Shown here: positions 1 to 12,076 of the stretch, piece by piece
Position numbering within the stretch: position 1 is the first letter of the stretch
Layout: each line of letters starts with the position of its first letter
Source of the DNA: Panorpa germanica
Taxonomy: Eukaryota; Arthropoda; Insecta; Mecoptera; Panorpidae
Direction: 5' to 3'
Length of the DNA: 64,000 bases
Assembly: GCA_963678705.1 (NCBI GenBank)
Contig: OY783220.1
Span: forward strand, 1,509,001-1,573,000
Translations under genes and position numbers: made by a program
The notes under the pieces: generated by a model
What the model was told of the DNA's origin: nothing
What the model saw: only the letters and a program-made list of their open reading frames with translations
Database searches by the model: none

Positions 1-715
1 AAGTTATTTATAAATTATATTCTAGAGATGGAGCCAGTAATGTTTGAGGCACGTTATTTTATTAAATAACTTATCTATACGTGGAAGAACTGTTTCTTAA
101 TATTGAAAGTCATAATTTAAATGATGGTCCATGGAATTGTGAGTATACTTGGAGCTTGTGTTTCTATTCAAACAAAGGGTTTCAACGTTTGCTTTTGAAT
201 GGAAAATGAAGCATTTTCTGTTAAATTAAAAATAAAGAAATGTTCGTCAGATATTAAAACGTGTAATAATTGAAAATATTTCTTGCTTATTTTAATTAGC
301 ATTAATATCATATTATTATTTAATATTTATTTTAAATTAATATTTTCTGCTTTGTTATTTTTAGGAACTCAGAAGGTTGTTAGTCTATAGAGCCTATTCC
401 ATAATTAGTTACATTATTTATTTTTATTCTTTTAATTTAACGCGACTAGAATATTTTTTGTAAACCCAACCTTGTGTTATCACATTGTGATGCGAATGAG
501 AATGTAACGCAAAACCCTGAAGGGTCTCAACCGAGCAATCTCAGTAAAAAAAATATTTTCCCGAATTCTTAATAAAATTTTTGGGAACTCTGCCCATCTA
601 AAAATAATAGAGATTTAGTAATTAGAAACTCCACAACAAAAACTATTCCAACTAGCGATTGCCAAAAAAGTTCAAAGATATTTATTCCTCAAATGATATT
701 ACAATAATTGATATT
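1..715. other. AT-rich DNA, no gene seen
   Basis: Strongly AT-rich with frequent stops in all frames. I see no coding segment, RNA gene or repeat that recurs in the window before the dispersed repeat that begins near 716. Confidence 0.6.
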
Positions 716-848
716 AATTACAATGTTATATCTTATTTTATTTTAACATATGGTGCCTGGCCTAAGCCTTAATCCGTATCTTATCCGTCAATGTTGTGAT
801 TTGATGTCTTATACTACATTGTCTTGTATGTTTGTGTAGGGAAACATG
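716..848 (+). repeat. Dispersed repeat A, copy 1
   Basis: About 130 bp that match, in opposite orientation, the segment at 30,797-30,920. Shared landmarks are 'ggtgcctgg' followed by 'gagcct/aagcct', and 'gtttgtgtagggaaac' at the far end. There is no coding sequence. Family identity is unknown; it could be a piece of a retroelement UTR or a MITE. Confidence 0.55.
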
Positions 849-3800
849 GTTAAAAAACCCTACTTTGCTATGGTGGAATTTTACATATGGAGAAACATGT
901 TTTGCAGAATGCTCCTACAGTGTTGTGTCTTTCGGTATTGTGTATTTGATCTTAACGGATAGGCTGTCGTGTGTGTATTGTCCAAGATGCTGTATTAATG
1001 GGTTATCGTGATTTTTTATGGTGTTGTAAAAAGTTTCTGTTTGCTACTTTATGATTGTTTTAATGTATATCAAGTCAGTCTCTTCATGTAGTCATGTTGT
1101 TCTGTAGTCATAAGATAAATCGTGTGCTAGTTTTAAACATTTGTTTTGAATTATTTTGTAAAATAAAAATGTTTGGATGCAGTGTTATCAAGTCTTCGAC
1201 GTACATCACACCGATTGTTAAAACTAATTATCAATTTATTCATCATCCTATTTTTCATATTCCACTATATTTTAATATAGTTTTAACTATTTCCTAAACG
1301 TCTCTTTTTTATTAATGTTTAATTTAGGTAATAACGATTATGATGATTAAGAGTAGAAAGAAATGTTTTATGTTTACATATTCATTACTCTATTAATTTT
1401 TACAATGGGTTATCCCCAATGTGGTTTACTGGACCACATTGGGACCCAATTGCGCCAGGACATATATTAAGAGCAATTCCAGTGAAATTTCTTGTCGGGA
1501 AGTTACATTTGGACTTTGCTACTACCATCAAGATCTGCACCGATGGCGGCTCCAGGCAGTCTCACGACCAGACCCATCTGTAATAGTTTAAACTATATCA
1601 TAGTAAATGCTTCCATATCTGAATTGCAACGTCGTAGTAGTTATCACTAAAGTACCCTCTATGTACACAAACTATAAACAATCAAGCATAATATCAAAAT
1701 GAATAACAACAGTTTAGGACATATCCATTTAGTCTGTTCCGAATTAGACTGAAATATAAACACTGAAAGTTAGCTTAAAACAAATTAGTGTTATTTCAAT
1801 GAAATCTTACAAATATATTTATCCAAAACTCAAAGCCCGCTCAAAACGTCCGTGTAAAACGTATTATGCAAGTAATACGGTTTAAACCGCATCATAACTA
1901 ACCCTTTACAAACAGAAATCCGTAAACAAGTTCGAGTAACTCAATATTTCTACACTCACACTTTAATTAATTTGTAACCAAACCATTGCATTTGTATTTG
2001 ACGGTAAAACGAAGCAGTAATATATGTTCGATGTAACTGCCCCTTCCCCTTCCCCTCCCGAACCCGTCCACGTCCCACCATCCACACCAATAGCACTTGA
2101 GGCCAGTGGGGTCGCATCGTATATTTTGTTAAGCTTTATTAGTGACTTATTCACACAACTTCTTTGTGTTAACATTACATAATTATATTAAATATTTTTG
2201 AAATAGTTCCACAAAAAAAGAAAGATGGTTGTATACATTTAGAATATTAAATATAAAAGGGGTAAGAACCCTTGTAAAGTACAGGGTTAAAAATTTCATT
2301 AATTTGATTACAAACCGTGATAAAATAGTAAAATTTAATTTATTAAAAATAGAATTACGTAGGCATGACAAACATGGTGATGATACAAAATTCGAGCGAG
2401 TTAGGGAAACCTAAAAGTCATTACAGAAATATTCCAATTATTGTTTATTATTAATTAAATTAAGAATACATAGAGTGTTGTCTAATACCTAACTCTTGTA
2501 ACATGAATATCTCGTAATTTAATTTTGTATTGGTTACGTTCATATATGAAACAAACAAAATAAATGAAAATGCTTGACAAATAACGAATAGTGGATTATA
2601 GAAGTTATAAGTTAATTCTAATATTGTATACACAATTTTTTGGCTGTGACATATCACTCAAAGTTCATAACAAATTTAGGTTAATTTTGATTACTCTTTT
2701 TGTTATGAATATTGTTTCAATTTCGAATTTTTATATTTATCACAAAGTCACGGAATAAATATATTACGTTTCCCAGTAAACATTTTGGAGTAAATTCTAC
2801 TTAATTTCTATTACATATCATGAGTTTTTTGTCTGGAATGTGTTCGTTTTCTATTCAGTCGTTCATAGGAAAGGCCCTTTTTATATTTAGCTACAGAGAT
2901 CGCAACGACGGTTCACTGCTGAATTAAAAGCGGAGTCGGTTTATGATTTATGACCGGAGTTATAAACTTGACACTAGCAGGGGTATAAAACTTAATGGAA
3001 TTCTACTTTTTAGAGTCTGCAAAATATAAATATTTAAATGAAGAAATAAATAGATGTAATCTTTAGTACGGATCGTGATTTTTTTAATGAATATTATTCA
3101 TCTTCAACAATACTCGTTATATTAGTTTTTTACATTGTTTTGGTGATTCAAAAATCCACGATCGGCAGGTCTGCGTTAGGTTTAAAACCTCTGTCTTACC
3201 ATCGCTAAATACTATCTTCGTTTATATACATTATATTCGGGGATTGAGGGAGATCTGTCTATTACCATTAAAGAAATATTTGTTGAAAAAGGATAGCATA
3301 TACTTTAAGCATACTGTACTAAACAAAATACTATACAAGTATACAAGTGTAACGGTGAAAAATATATTTTACTTGTCTAACCGCATCTCGTTTCTCTCTC
3401 ACTTTGGAATAAATGAGATGAAAGTGAACTTAAAAAAAATATATCCATGTGGGAAAGAAACAGAAATACTTAATGAATGATGTTGGAAAAAGAAAGAATA
3501 TTATTATGAAAAAATTCACAAAATCTGTGACAGGTAGAGAACTTCTAAAGCGTTAGAATAGAATTGTACGAGTGATTCGAACTTCACCAAATTGTTTACT
3601 GGGTTCCGAGTTCAAATCTCAATCATCCATTTTAGAGTATCACGGTAAATAATAATATTTGCATATCGATATTAGCCTTAGTAATTAAAATGGATATATC
3701 TATCAGATAATATAGATTTCTACATAATATTTATGTACCATGTATGTACTAAGTTAATTATACTAAGCTGTATGCGGGATCGCTTTTAAGTATATGCTTC

Positions 3801-3925
3801 ATAGGTTATGGCTTATGCACTTGCACCGTCACAAAAGAGTCCACAGAACCAACAGAGTAATTAAACTAACTAAAAAAAGAACAGAAAAATCTTAATGAAA
3901 TTCTCTACTAGATATAATTGAATTC
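849..3925. other. AT-rich DNA with minor structures, no gene
   Basis: No supported gene. Visible items are a perfect 9-bp hairpin at 1,416-1,442 (ccaatgtgg / ccacattgg, 9-nt loop), a segment at 1,480-1,545 shared with 49,905-49,970, and a C-rich patch at 2,035-2,095. Near 3,605-3,625 'gagttcaaatctc' resembles a tRNA T-arm, but no full tRNA fold surrounds it. The open frames of 60-80 codons here have no recognisable domain. Confidence 0.5.
1480..1545 (+). repeat. Short shared segment, copy 1
   Basis: The core 'tgcaccgatggcg' followed by 'ctcca-gcagt' recurs at 49,905-49,970 with matching flanks. In both copies one frame reads K-(I/M)-C-T-D-G-x-S-(R/K)-Q, which faintly resembles the TDGS start of an RNase H domain. 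It may be a repeat or an old coding fragment; the function is not known. Confidence 0.4.
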
Positions 3926-3929
3926 AGCT

Positions 3930-4012
3930 TCCCAGGTAGAAATTGTAAAGCCATGTAACACTTTAGTTAGCTAACAAGTGTAAGTCTTGCTTTGCAAGAC
4001 AATTTCTATATA
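3930..4012 (+). repeat. Mini palindromic repeat (family G)
   Basis: About 80 bp with short inverted ends: 'ggtagaaattgt' at the left and 'acaatttcta' at the right. Relatives sit at 4,040-4,095, 10,075-10,145, 13,240-13,402 (two), 25,523-25,600 and 52,040-52,105. This copy carries 'ttagttagctaacaagtgt' in the middle. It is non-coding and probably a very small MITE. Confidence 0.5.
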
Positions 4013-4039
4013 AGAAATAAAAAAATAACTTTGAAATTA

Positions 4040-4095
4040 ACGAGACAACCTAGCTAGTACGTAACTTTGTAATGCAAGACAATTTCTACTTGAGT
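4040..4095 (+). repeat. Mini palindromic repeat (family G), partial
   Basis: It contains 'cctagctagtac' and then 'gcaagacaatttctacttg', the same right end as the copy just upstream. The left end is degraded. The two lie in tandem about 30 bp apart. Confidence 0.4.
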
Positions 4096-4112
4096 TGGAG
4101 CTAATAATAACC

Positions 4113-4343
4113 GTTATTGAATGCATGTAACGCCAGACTACTGTGTCTTCGGGTTCAATCCCGGACCAGCACTATATTTTCTGGGTTTGGTTATAGTCAA
4201 ATTTAATTAATAATGTATCTAATATACCAACATAATCATACATTTATTAGGCAGCTCAACACCATACATACTGCTAAAATAGTATGAGGTCTTCGGTAAT
4301 TAACATCGGAAAAAGACCATGTTGAATAAATTTAAAAAAAATA
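4113..4343 (+). mobile_element. tRNA-derived SINE, copy 1
   Basis: The head lacks its A box. A B-box-like 'gggttcaatcccggacc' is followed by 'tatattttctgggtttggtt' and a body ending in 'gaggtcttcggt', then 'catcgg...gaccatgttgaataaattt' and an A-rich tail. Four relatives in the window (11.9, 23.8, 24.2 and 43.5 kb) share this order. SINEs of this type are transcribed by RNA polymerase III from internal promoters and moved by a LINE. This copy is 5' truncated. Confidence 0.7.
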
Positions 4344-5805
4344 TTGACTTTTAAAATGACGAAACTCAATTGCTTACAATTTAGTTTTCTACTTTAGACA
4401 ATTGGTTTATATTATAAAATTAACTTTTATCGATGAATAGTATAAAAAAATCATCAATTTTATACGTAGCTCCGATACAACGAAATGTTATTCGAGAAGA
4501 GAAACAAAACAGACAAAAAATGATTAATTTAACTTTTATTGTAAAAGAACAAAGAATGAAAAAAGCAATAAATAAATAAATACCAAGTTAATATTAACCC
4601 CATTATATTGAACCTACCATTACCATTACCATAGTCTGGGAGGAAAGCAAATAAACAGAAATCTACAATCATTTTCTAAATATAAATAAATTTTCTCATA
4701 ATAATTGTAACTAAAAGAACATTATAACGTAACTCCAGAAAATAAAACAAAGCAGAAAATACATAAAAACATAAAAACCCAATATTCATTTCAAGTAATA
4801 AATGATTTTATTTGGTTGTTTGCTAATAAAACACACAATTAAAGACCCTGAATTGTATTTTGTTGAAATTATTTCCCCTTTGAGATTGCGTTACGCCCCC
4901 TTACAACAGCATTGCAAAGCTCCCGGCACTGCGCCCGTTTGAGTTTGGACCATCCCCATGGTAAAGCTCTCTGTGAAATTCACCAACAACTCTACCCTGA
5001 GCCCCCCACTCACCCAACAAGTATCCTACGCACACACTCATACCGACACCGAAGTCTGTACGAGTCGATTCAAATAACTTTGAGTAAACGATTTTACTTT
5101 GGGTTACCCGTTACTTCAGACTAGGGATGGCTACATTACGTCACAAAAATCTGACGTTTGAATTAAATATGTCCGGAATGAAAGCTGAAGAATGTTCGTG
5201 AGGGAACAGGGAAGAGTGGGGAACCAGAATGAGGGACAAAAAAAAGGTATAAAACTTGATTTTTCTTTTCGTTATTTATATTTATAAAATCTGGGTTTAT
5301 TAAAATTTATATTATATAAAAAATAGAATTATTTCTGTTTTAAATTATAATTACGAATCTCTCTATTGCGCCGCCTACTTCCGTGTGAATTTGTTAGGGG
5401 AAGGATGTTGAACATCGGGGTTATTGGAAATGAGCGTTACGCAATATTATACTGTATTGGTATTAGTACGAAAGCATGCTATTCTCAAGAACGTCTATCT
5501 ACTAGCATGTGTTTCGGTTTTTTTGGTAGAATGAACACTACTATCGGAAGGGTAATTTTAGTTTTCCTGAAAGGTATTGTGACTAGATGCAATTAATGTC
5601 GCTATGGATCTAAAAACAAATTCAGTCAGGCAGTTGTGCATATATATAATTGAATTCGCGTGAGAGCTAAAGAAAGGCATCCATATAGAGTCACTGTCCT
5701 TATAAATTTGTAGGTAATGGTCTATGGTAATCACTTTATTTAGTTCAACAGAGCACGTCACCTAACGTACAACTATACGACATTTAGCATCTACTATAAA
5801 CGAAT
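4344..5805. other. No gene seen; a GC-richer patch at 4,880-5,060
   Basis: AT-rich apart from 4,880-5,060, which is C-rich. It has a 70-codon open frame without any domain. Nothing here recurs elsewhere that I could find. Confidence 0.5.
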
Positions 5806-6172
5806 GCCGGTACCAAACGATGCTACGAACAGCTTCCAACGATGTACGCTTGATGGTTGAACGCATCGTGTGGTCGATGCTGAAACTAAGTGTGTTAGAA
5901 CGTTGGAAGAAGTTCGGGCTGATCTAGGTCTTTTGATCCGCGTCTAATGGATTTTTCTACCCCCACCACACACTTGATGGGAGGTTTTATACTTGAAAGT
6001 TTATTTATTTACTTGAAAGTTTTTGTTAAACAGTGTCAGTGTCAATAATATCAACAAATTAATAAAATAAATAAATCATTCGGATCAAACATTCGTTCCA
6101 CCGTGTAGTAGGAAACTTGCCATGCCAATCTTCCAATATTTGACTCACACGTTGGAGGCAACATTTGAACAC
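5806..6172 (+). repeat. Dispersed repeat B, copy 1 (MITE-like)
   Basis: It begins 'taccaaacgatgctac' and continues through 'ttccaacg...cgcttgat', 'acgttggaagaagttcg' and 'ccccaccacacacttgat'. A duplicated 'tacttgaaagttt' follows, and it ends 'cttccaatatttgactcac'. Copies lie at 20,640-20,989 (-), 29,673-29,825 (-, partial) and 53,247-53,715 (+). There is no coding capacity. Inner inverted words (cttccaacg / cgttggaag, gatgc / gcatc) suggest a non-autonomous DNA element able to fold. Superfamily not assigned. Confidence 0.65.
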
Positions 6173-6676
6173 TAGAGCACAGGTATAAGAAATAGTATAT
6201 ATTTGATTATAAAATGGCATTTAAAACTGGTATAAAAAATGTATAATAATAATTTCACTGATATAATGTAAGAAGAAATTTGAAATAACAAGTATTTGAT
6301 GTTAAACATCATAACATTATTAATAAATCCACATTCCCTTTTCGAAAAACATCAATCTGTATAAATTAGCATAACAGTCAGGCGTTCATAACGAAGCTGT
6401 ACTGATAAATTTATTATTTAAGGCTGAAAAGTACGGGCACAAAAATAAAATAAAATCAGAGACATTGTTTGTCTTTAAAGACAGCCGTAGCCAGAAAGAC
6501 TTCAGCTACAAAATATAAAACTAAATCTAATTATAAAAGAAAAATAAAGCAAAGAAACAATATTTAAATTATGTATTCATAATTCATATTCTATTATTTA
6601 TTTAATTATAAGTTTGACTTGTCGGCAAGGTAAATATACTGCACTATTTATCTTCGCTGAAGAATAAGAAGGACCT

Positions 6677-6900
6677 TTAAGGTAGTTTCAACGTGAAACC
6701 ACTAAATTATTTAAAAAAATTGTTTAAAGGCTAAGAATAAAGTTTAATAATTAATCAAAAGTTTCAGAATTTTGGACTGCTTAAATTTCGAGATAGTTAG
6801 TAACAAAGTTAGCAATTTTTAACCGCTAACTATAACTACTTTCCAACTACTTTCTATTATACATAAAAAATCTCTGGATAGAATTTTGTAAAAATTTGGG
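6677..6900 (+). repeat. Dispersed repeat E, copy 1
   Basis: Starts 'ttaaggtagtttcaacgtga', contains 'gtttcagaattttggact' and ends near 'aaaaaatctctggatagaat'. A second copy in the same orientation lies at 20,392-20,634. It is non-coding, about 225-245 bp, and its family is unknown. Confidence 0.6.
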
Positions 6901-7109
6901 AGAGTAAAAAAAATTGTTATTTAATTAAATTTAAAAAAAAGGACTTCACCGTTTTGTATTCGAGATATAAAAATTTAAAATATCATATATTTTTTAAGTA
7001 CAACACGTTTTTTTCATGGTCAATGGTGATTCGGCAACGCTGCGCGCAAAATTATCTCGAGTAGTGCATTTTTAATTTATATCGCAGAGATTTTGACTTA
7101 TTATTGAAA

Positions 7110-7129
7110 GAGAGAGAGAGAGAGAGAGA
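7110..7129. repeat. (GA)n microsatellite
   Basis: About ten uninterrupted GA dinucleotides. Confidence 0.9.
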
Positions 7130-8298
7130 ATACGAGAAATATTAAACAAATGCTTGTACCAAACACCGATTGCAGTTAGAATACCTTTATTTTACCTAAT
7201 TTTATCTAAAACGAAATGTTTTGCTGTTCCTGAAGTCCACTTAAATGTGTGTTTGATAATTAAAATGCCGTTGAATTAAAAGTCCATCAGGAAGAGTAAA
7301 TAAAGAGAAGAACCGTGTAGTAGAGTAGGTATTGATCTGTCAATGAGAGATTTTTCAGTATTTTAATCTATTTCCTTTCCATTATGTGTCACTGGTTGTA
7401 AAGGTTGATTAAGGATGAAAATGAAAACCATTTCAATTGATTTATTTTCACTTGATTTCCCATGAAATTTTCAATTGTTTCAAAACAATTAGCGATATTT
7501 ATATATGGCTTATATATTTATTTATAGTCCGTACATAACTCTAAAAGATTAATTTCACTTTTTCTCTTTCAAATATTACGTTTTATCAAAATAGGAAATA
7601 TATGAAGTCAAAGTTACGGACATTCTAGTTAATGTCAATTGAAACTAAAATTATATTAAATAGAACTTTCAATGTAATTCTTTCAAAATCATACTTGATT
7701 TGAAATCATAATTCGTGAAAAAAAAGTGAACAATAAGATTTGACGTGTTCGTTAAAATTTTGCTGAATAAAAAGTACGACCTTTAGAAAATAACGAATTT
7801 ATAAAGCTAAGCGAAAGCGAAGCGTTTGATATGATACAAAATATTTAATTTTTATCAGACAAACTACATCTATAACGATTTTTATGGACACACACACTGA
7901 CACACACTCTGTCTGAGAGAGAGAGGGAGAAAAAAGAAATTAAAAAAATGCATGTTCACGTGATTGAGGAGATTAAACGACAGTGAGTCACGCACAACTG
8001 AACAGAATTGTAAAAGAAAAATTTATAGTACATGAACTAAATTAACATCAAGAAACAATTAACAGTTTTGTATTCACATGTGAAATAAAATATATTACTT
8101 AGTTAGACAAACACATACATACAATGATAAAGAAAGAATTGATACTGGGTTATACACCTACATATATGCGAACTGCAATGATGATATTTATTACATGTCA
8201 CTGCCATTAATCACTGGTTTTTCTACGATTTTAGATATATAAATTTAGTTAATATATTTATTATTCAAAAACTTGGGTTGTGCTCGAGTACCTAACTG

Positions 8299-9327
8299 CG
8301 GCGCTATTCCTGAGTTCAATCGTAAACTCTTCTTCTTTCCGTAAAAATCACTCGATTTACTCAAAAGTGCTATTCCTGAAAATTTTACGAAAATTTACGA
8401 CCAGAGAAATCGAGCAAAAAAGTGAACATTTGCACGTCGACTATTTAGCTTGCGAATGTACGATCGAACAGTAAATTTTAGTGATTTTTATTAGTTATCA
8501 CTGTTTCAGGCAAGAGTATTTAGTAAAATTTGTGTTGGTTGTTCTATTTTTCTGATGTCAATTTTTTTATTTTTCGAAATGTCAATAAAATAAATATTTG
8601 TTGAAATTAACCTAATATTTTTCTATTACTTTTTATTGAGCTTTATATTAATTTAATAAATATGACATCTCTAAGAAGTATGGCTTTAAATAATTTACCT
8701 ATGCTTAAAGAAACGGAGTTAAATTATATGGAAAATGAAATACAGTTAAGAAAATACAACCATTAGCATCAGATACTAGACGTAGCCAAAACACTTAATT
8801 AATAGATCTTATTTATAATAGAATATACTGTTTATTTATTAATAAAATTAGAAATTGTATATTGTGTTTATTTTGTATTTTTAATCTATCGTAATTTAAC
8901 AAATATAATCTATTCTAATATTCTATTAATGCATATAATTTTTAAAATTCAATTGTTAAATGATTAAAAGTTCTATAAAATTAATAAATAGGAGAATATA
9001 TAAATTATTATGCAAACTCTGTATTCAATATTAAATTTGTACTATACTAAGATAAATGCTTCTTTTAAAATCCAGAAAAACGGTAGAAATAATAGTTTAA
9101 CCAGATAATGATATACAACTTACAAAAAATATTTAAATTAATTTAAATTTCCCGCATTTTGCTGGTCTACAAAACGTTCTACACAATATATTCAATCGAA
9201 TGAAGAATGTTAGTTTCGATTGTATTCAGGAATAGTGTTTACAATTGTGATCGAATCTTACTTCACTCGTTTCGATCGAATCTGTTCGATTGCGAACATT
9301 GCTCGCAAAATTCAGGAATAGGGCCCC
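8299..9327 (+). mobile_element. Non-autonomous DNA transposon, PIF/Harbinger-like ends
   Basis: The left end 'ggcgctattcctgag' is mirrored at the right by 'ttcaggaatagggccc'. The same word recurs inside each end as a sub-terminal repeat ('gctattcctgaaaa' at ~8,370; 'attcaggaatag' at ~9,226). Ends reading GGGCCCTATTCCTGAA resemble PIF/Harbinger-type insect elements (from memory). The ~1.03-kb body has no transposase. It has a 34-codon frame at 8,662-8,766. No clear 3-bp target duplication was found. Confidence 0.55.
8662..8766 (+). pseudogene. Possible remnant frame inside the 8.3-9.3 kb element
   Basis: A 34-codon frame starts MTSLRSMALNNL and ends in ELNYMENEIQLRKY before a stop. The tail is rich in Leu, Glu and Lys like a short coiled coil. 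Such tails end the Myb/SANT-like accessory protein of many PIF/Harbinger elements, so this could be its last piece in a deletion derivative. The evidence is weak: a frame this short can arise by chance in AT-rich DNA, and nothing upstream is recognisable. Confidence 0.2.
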
Positions 9328-9877
9328 TGAAATAAACTACCAGATCTATGTCAAATTAACGAAAATAAAATAACTTCAGTTGAACATGACCTTGATGTAG
9401 AAATCGAATCAGATTCTGAATTGTGATGGCAATAACATTGAATGTAAATGTTTTCCAAGTACCTTAAATATAAATCCAGCTTATTAGTGAGATATCTCTG
9501 AGAAAACAAAATTGAGTATATAGTTATGTGTAAAATTCTACCCTCTATCTGATTCAATACTCAGATAATTTGTCGAATGTCGCTGAAATAATTGTAACAC
9601 GAATATTGTTTTCGTAGTTATTTAAAAACTCAATATTTGCAAATGTCTAATAAACTGAACGATCGATATCCGTAGTACCTTTTATTTACTGTATAATAAT
9701 TTGTTGTTGCACTTTACCGCTATAACGAGTTACAACTACTATCAGCATCTTTTTTTATAGTACTGCGACTTTTACAGCTTTGTTATATCTCAAATTAATT
9801 TTAATGTAATAGTTGTGTAGTTGGTATAATTGGTTATTATTGATTTGTTTATCAATCATTATCAATAAATTTTTACA
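9328..9877. other. AT-rich DNA, no gene seen
   Basis: No coding segment or recurring repeat was recognised. Confidence 0.5.
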
Positions 9878-9975
9878 TCTCCGGGAATAAAACCCAGACT
9901 CCAACCATGATTGCCCGGGGTAGTGAGAGTCTACAACCTAACTACCTCGGGCACCCAGAGGGCTACTATCAGTAT
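9878..9975 (-). mobile_element. tRNA-like SINE head (second type)
   Basis: On the - strand the segment reads 'gcccgaggtagttaggttgt', then 'gactctcactacc', then a B-box-like 'gggttttattcccgg'. It is GC-richer than its surroundings. The spacing fits a degenerate tRNA with A and B boxes, but the acceptor stem does not pair, so I call a SINE head or tRNA pseudogene and not a tRNA gene. Confidence 0.45.
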
Positions 9976-11875
9976 CGTAAAGAGATTGTTAAGTCATACT
10001 CCTGAGTGTGGTACTTTTTAATTTTGGTTGTCAGATTGGCATTAACATCATTAATTATTATGTACTGCCTCAGGTATAAAATTGTCTTGTAGTGCCAGTT
10101 TCACACTTGCTAGATTGCTAATGCCAATAGTCATTTTATAGTTCTCGTAAAGAAATTGGGAGGTTGCCCATTACGACCATAGAGCGCATAATGCAACATT
10201 ATGCTCAGCATTGAATGTGCTTAACTTCCAACCATAACAAAGAATCGAACAGTTGACCACTTTAAAAAGTTCTGCACTCGCACGATGTGCGAAATTTATA
10301 CCAAGTAATTAGAATAAAATGTAGAAATTTTTAATATTGTTGACAATTACTATTAGTATTAAAATATTTCATAAAATGGTATCCAATACCATATATATGA
10401 AATGATTTAATATCTTTAATAATAATCCTTATTTTATTTAAATCATAAAAATATTGTTTTTAAATAAAATTGTGTTAAAAATACAAACAATTTTTGAGGA
10501 TAAAAATAAACAAGTATTGATAAAGTAATAGATTTAAAAACTGATTTATGTTCCAATTAGACATCCACACAATGCGACACAGTGCGACACTAAGTCGAAT
10601 TGTGCTCAGTAATTAGAAAACACCTATTGTCTTTCAGTACAGTTTTACATTTGCTTACGTTATATTTTCTACCTTGGTCGTATATATCTCTCGAATTAGT
10701 ATGATGTAACTATTTATTGAAAATTACTATTACATTACTACGTTTACTAATTTTTACTTAATTATTACAAATACAGCTCCAGAAGATCATGCCATTTGGC
10801 TATAACCCAAGCATTAGGACAAATTAAAGTTCCCAATATAGTCGTAAACGTCTTATAAAGGAGCTATTTTATATTCGAACTGAAATGGCCAATAAAAGTA
10901 AATGTACACTAAGTAGTCTAAACAACATTATCAATTAAGAATCCTTGCGTGCGAGCCAAAACGATGGCACCAAGGAAACCCAAAAAGAAATAACACTTAC
11001 GCAGAAGACATCTTTATGATATATATTCTTTTTCTGTAAATCGAAAACCCCTTACAACACGATCCCCTCGTGTTTTAAAGTGCGTTATTCAAATATAAAA
11101 GGTGAAAAATAAAAGTGTGTGTAACACAACATAGCACGACCTCCAGTCCCACCCCAAGCCCTAGGTTGCTGCCATTTCTACAAAACCAATATTCAAAGTG
11201 TATTTTAAAATACTCTCTCCGGTGAAATGTCAAATGATGGATGTGTGTGTGGGCCGTGGGGACACATATGTCACACCAGTAGTAAATTATATATAAAGTA
11301 AGTGCTAATCGAGTTTACGCCTCTGTGAAAGTATTTTACACAAAAACGAAACAAGAGCGGAGAATATATTACTACTCATATAATGTTTATGTTCCAGCTG
11401 AAATAATAATTTCATTTTTCAATGCGTCCTGACGGATATGTCTCTGCACAAAGCATGTGCAAGTGTTTTGATTGTATTATATGCTACTAGCTTCTTCATT
11501 GTTCTGTTCTTAAGAAACAGTCATCTATTTCGTGGCTTAACAGATATACCATATGTCTTCAAAAAGCAATAAGAACGTACTATTTTTTCATTGTAAATTT
11601 TTTTCCATACCGATATGTGTGTCTTGAAATTTATAATTTATCGATTCGAAAAATAAATTCGAATGTAAAACTACTGTCATTTGATTATTGCACTAGAGGG
11701 TGTGAAGTATAGTCGTGAAGTTTCATAGAAATAAAGATCACAAGTATGTTATCAAAAACTAAGAGAACGGATACTGTCGTATATAACACTTAATCAAATG
11801 ACGTAGAAATAATATAAAAGATTAGATAAATAATATAACAAATTAAATTAAAATTAAATGCAAATTATTATACAG
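9976..11875. other. No gene; weak family G relative near 10,075-10,145
   Basis: 10,075-10,145 carries 'attgtcttgtagtgcc' and 'gtttcacacttgctag', words shared with the palindromic repeats at 13.3 kb. Short GC-richer patches occur at 11,130-11,180 and 11,240-11,270. No gene was recognised. Confidence 0.45.
10075..10145 (-). repeat. Mini palindromic repeat (family G), diverged
   Basis: It shares 'tttcacacttgcta' with the copy at 13,318-13,402 and a degenerate 'ggtataaaattgtcttg' end. This is a diverged member and the boundaries are rough. Confidence 0.35.
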
Positions 11876-12076
11876 CGTGACGTCACAGTGGGCGAGAGCA
11901 TTATTGATGTTTGACAGTAGATAACTGTGTCTACTGCTTCGATCTCCGGACCAGAGCTATATTTTCTTGGTAAATTAAATTTATTATGGAGTAACATATG
12001 TTAATAAGATAATACGGTGCAGTGACTGACCGTTTATGTATAGACCTTTAGAAGTAATATTATTGGAACCATGTTA
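11876..12076 (+). mobile_element. tRNA-derived SINE, copy 2
   Basis: It retains the tRNA-like head: 'cacagtgggcgagagcatt' (A-box region), then 'gataactgtgtctactgctt' and a B-box-like 'cgatctccggacc'. The body 'tatattttcttgg' and a decayed 3' part follow. The head resembles a normal tRNA D-arm and anticodon layout, which supports a tRNA origin. Confidence 0.65.

Larger units (their letters stand above)
6173..8297. other. AT-rich DNA with repeat E and GA microsatellites, no gene
   Basis: Apart from repeat E (6,677-6,900), a (GA)n run at 7,110-7,129 and CA- and GA-rich runs at 7,887-7,935, nothing is recognisable. I see no coding segment. Confidence 0.5.

Noticed and set aside
7887-7935. CA- and GA-rich runs as regulatory elements
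   Set aside because: They are ordinary microsatellite-like tracts with no nearby gene.
9878-9975. tRNA gene on the minus strand
   Set aside because: The A- and B-box-like words are present but acceptor ends do not pair; kept only as a SINE-like head.
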